From positions 1-56,843 of the forward strand of contig JAAYOJ010000003.1 in the NCBI GenBank assembly GCA_012520405.1: a stretch of 56,843 nt of DNA, read 5' to 3'. A program made the position numbers and the translations under genes. Every line of letters starts with the position of its first letter. Position 1 is the stretch's first letter. Positions 55,590 through 56,843 of the stretch are shown here, piece by piece. The notes under the pieces were generated by a model. It did not search any database, had not been told where the DNA came from, and saw only the letters and a program-made list of their open reading frames with translations. Origin of the DNA: Peptococcaceae bacterium (GTDB taxonomy: Bacteria > Bacillota > Desulfitobacteriia > Desulfitobacteriales > Syntrophobotulaceae).

Positions 55590-56519
55590 ATGAAAGCTTA
55601 TGAAAAGTGGCTCGCCATCGTCAATCCCTTTTCGGCCAATGGCCGTACCCGTGAAAACTGGGCTCGCTACTGGCAAGAGGCCAAGCTGATGGGGATAGAT
55701 TTAGAATACTGTCTTACTTCTTGTCAGGGTGATGGTATTAAATTAACAAAACAAGGGATACAACAAGGTTACAAAAAGTTTATTGCTGTTGGCGGTGATG
55801 GCACGGTCAATGAAGTTGTTAATGGTCTTATGGCCGAGGGCCGGATGGCTTCCGAGGATCTTGAATTAGCGGTATTTGGGCTGGGAACAGGCAGTGATTT
55901 TATACGTTCTTTTCAAGGAGATATTAATGTTAATAATTTTATAAACTCTCTTCAAACAAGGAATACCCGTAAAATAGACCTTGGGAAAGTGATTTTTCAA
56001 AACTCCTCGGGGCAACAGGATAGCCGCTATTTTATTAATGCTTCCAATATAGGTTTTGGCGCTGAAGTAGTCAATGAAGCTAATATGAATAGTAAGGTCT
56101 TAGGCAGTAAACTAACCTATATTGCCAGAGTACTGACAACCTTATTGCGATATAAGAACACTGAAGTTTCGCTGCTGGTGGATAATGAATTAAAGATAGA
56201 AGGCCGCTTTTGCGGAATCATGGTATGTAACGGAAAGTATATTGGGGGAGGAATGAAAATTGCTCCTGATGCTGATTTAAGGGACGGTTTGTTTGACCTG
56301 GTGGTGATTAAGGATATATCCGCATTATACTTGCTTTCACGAATTCCTTTAATCTATTCGGGTAAACATATCAACTTGCCCGCAGTTGATATTTACCGTT
56401 GTCAATCTCTTAAAATTGAAACTCCAGAACATTCCTTGCTGGAAATAGACGGCGAGATTCCGGGTACTTTACCATCAGCTTATTACCTTTTGCCACAATG
56501 CTTGACTATGAGGGGCTGA
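55590..56519 (+). CDS. Diacylglycerol/lipid kinase (DagK family)
   Basis: A 309-residue kinase of the DgkB/YegS family. The N-terminal NPFSANGRT and the nucleotide-binding VGGDGTVNEVVNGL are complete; GLGTGSDFIRSF follows, and the C-terminal beta domain ends in EIDGEIPG. It phosphorylates diacylglycerol, likely recycling the lipid released by LTA synthase-type enzymes such as that at 34 kb (inference). ATG 55590 with GGCAGG is preferred over the upstream TTG 55569. Confidence 0.92.
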   Translation: MKAYEKWLAIVNPFSANGRTRENWARYWQEAKLMGIDLEYCLTSCQGDGIKLTKQGIQQGYKKFIAVGGDGTVNEVVNGLMAEGRMASEDLELAVFGLGTGSDFIRSFQGDINVNNFINSLQTRNTRKIDLGKVIFQNSSGQQDSRYFINASNIGFGAEVVNEANMNSKVLGSKLTYIARVLTTLLRYKNTEVSLLVDNELKIEGRFCGIMVCNGKYIGGGMKIAPDADLRDGLFDLVVIKDISALYLLSRIPLIYSGKHINLPAVDIYRCQSLKIETPEHSLLEIDGEIPGTLPSAYYLLPQCLTMRG

Positions 56520-56605
56520 ACTAAAAGTAGAAGGAATATAAAATTTTTAAGCTAAGGTCAGGAATGGTTAAAGTCAGGAAAAGACAAATAGGCATTTGAC
56601 CAATA

Positions 56606-56634
56606 TTGACCTTAATATTATTCTAGACTATAAT
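56606..56634 (+). promoter_or_regulatory. Promoter of the DnaJ-domain gene
   Basis: TTGACC (56606-56611) and TATAAT (56629-56634) at 17 nt. A second TTGACC lies 10 nt further upstream. No CIRCE element is visible. Confidence 0.75.
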
Positions 56635-56701
56635 ATACTCAAAGGTAAATTATGGTCTGAAACAGAAAACAATCCATTAAAGTGTACAGAGGTGATCGAA
56701 T

Positions 56702-56843
56702 TTGGATTTTAAGGATTATTACAAAATATTAGGCGTCTCTCCGGATGCAGATATAAAAAATATCAAGAAAGTATACCAGAAGTTGGCTAAAAAATATCAT
56801 CCAGATCTTAACCCTGGCAATAAGGAAGCAGAAGAAAAATTCA
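56702..56843 (+). CDS. DnaJ-domain protein (5' part)
   Basis: The gene runs off the window end; 47 codons are visible. They form most of a J domain: [15 protein letters not shown], then the basic helix and the HPD motif in [11 protein letters not shown] that stimulates DnaK ATPase. Start TTG 56702 follows GAGGTGA at 6 nt. It could be DnaJ itself or a CbpA-like relative; the visible part cannot decide. Confidence 0.85.
   Translation, partial: MDFKDYYKILGVSPDADIKNIKKVYQKLAKKYHPDLNPGNKEAEEKF

Noticed and set aside
1-56843. tRNA, rRNA or CRISPR loci
   Set aside because: I read the larger intergenic gaps for cloverleaf signatures, conserved rRNA blocks and repeat-spacer arrays and found none; a covariance scan was not possible.

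Overview
The window reads as chromosomal DNA of a low-to-moderate GC, endospore-forming Firmicute of class Clostridia. A Peptococcaceae or Desulfitobacterium-like relative is my inference. The evidence is a spoVA operon with a spoVAF/GerA-type gene, an alpha/beta-type SASP gene, strong AGGAGG ribosome-binding sites, frequent TTG and GTG starts, single-membrane envelope genes (LTA synthase, lipoproteins, L,D-transpeptidase) and typical Firmicute terminators. I see no tRNA or rRNA genes, CRISPR array, transposase or prophage.

Layout. 1-3.6 kb: end of a spoVA operon (spoVAC partial, spoVAD, spoVAE, spoVAF) meeting a small convergent Pro/Ser/Thr-rich membrane gene. 3.8-9.6 kb: two unknown small genes, then a DHH-CBS-nucleotidyltransferase fusion, trpS, scpA and scpB tightly packed. 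9.6-11.2 kb: a lysine riboswitch controlling lysA. 11.2-13.1 kb, minus strand: DUF421, DUF4363 and YihY membrane genes. 13.3-15.0 kb: a ParM-like actin with an overlapping ParR-like ribbon-helix-helix partner. 15.2-17.8 kb: a copper ATPase whose 3' end contains an in-frame copZ with its own ribosome-binding site. 17.9-23.8 kb: a giant alpha-2-macroglobulin-like protein without the thioester cysteine, coupled to a MEMO-family lipoprotein.

23.9-32.6 kb is a type I restriction-modification island: a degenerate methyltransferase fused to one target-recognition domain, then hsdM, rhuM, hsdS and hsdR. It starts from a good promoter whose -35 box lies inside a perfect inverted repeat. 32.6-43.3 kb holds envelope, transport and repair genes: creatininase-like amidohydrolase, L,D-transpeptidase, LTA synthase-like sulfatase, NCS2 permease, DNA glycosylase, ZIP transporter, a deacetylase plus MGDG-type glycosyltransferase pair, and a SsuBC-type ABC pair lacking a binding protein.

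43.4-51.3 kb holds glnS (apparently starting at an AUA codon), rarD, panE, an HD phosphohydrolase, the SASP gene, ribosomal protein L25/Ctc, DUF4416, a region 1.1-less sigma-70 factor and a CPBP protease. 51.3-56.8 kb holds a two-gene chromate transporter, an ECF sigma factor with a DUF4349 membrane partner behind a dyad and 12-bp repeats, an ABC_sub_bind lipoprotein, a diacylglycerol kinase-type lipid kinase and the first codons of a DnaJ-domain gene.

The points most worth a second look are the nested copZ, the AUA start of glnS, the pseudo-methyltransferase/TRD gene with its operator, the chromosomal ParM/ParR-like pair, the thioester-less A2M plus MEMO lipoprotein operon, and the repeat-bearing promoter region of the ECF sigma operon.
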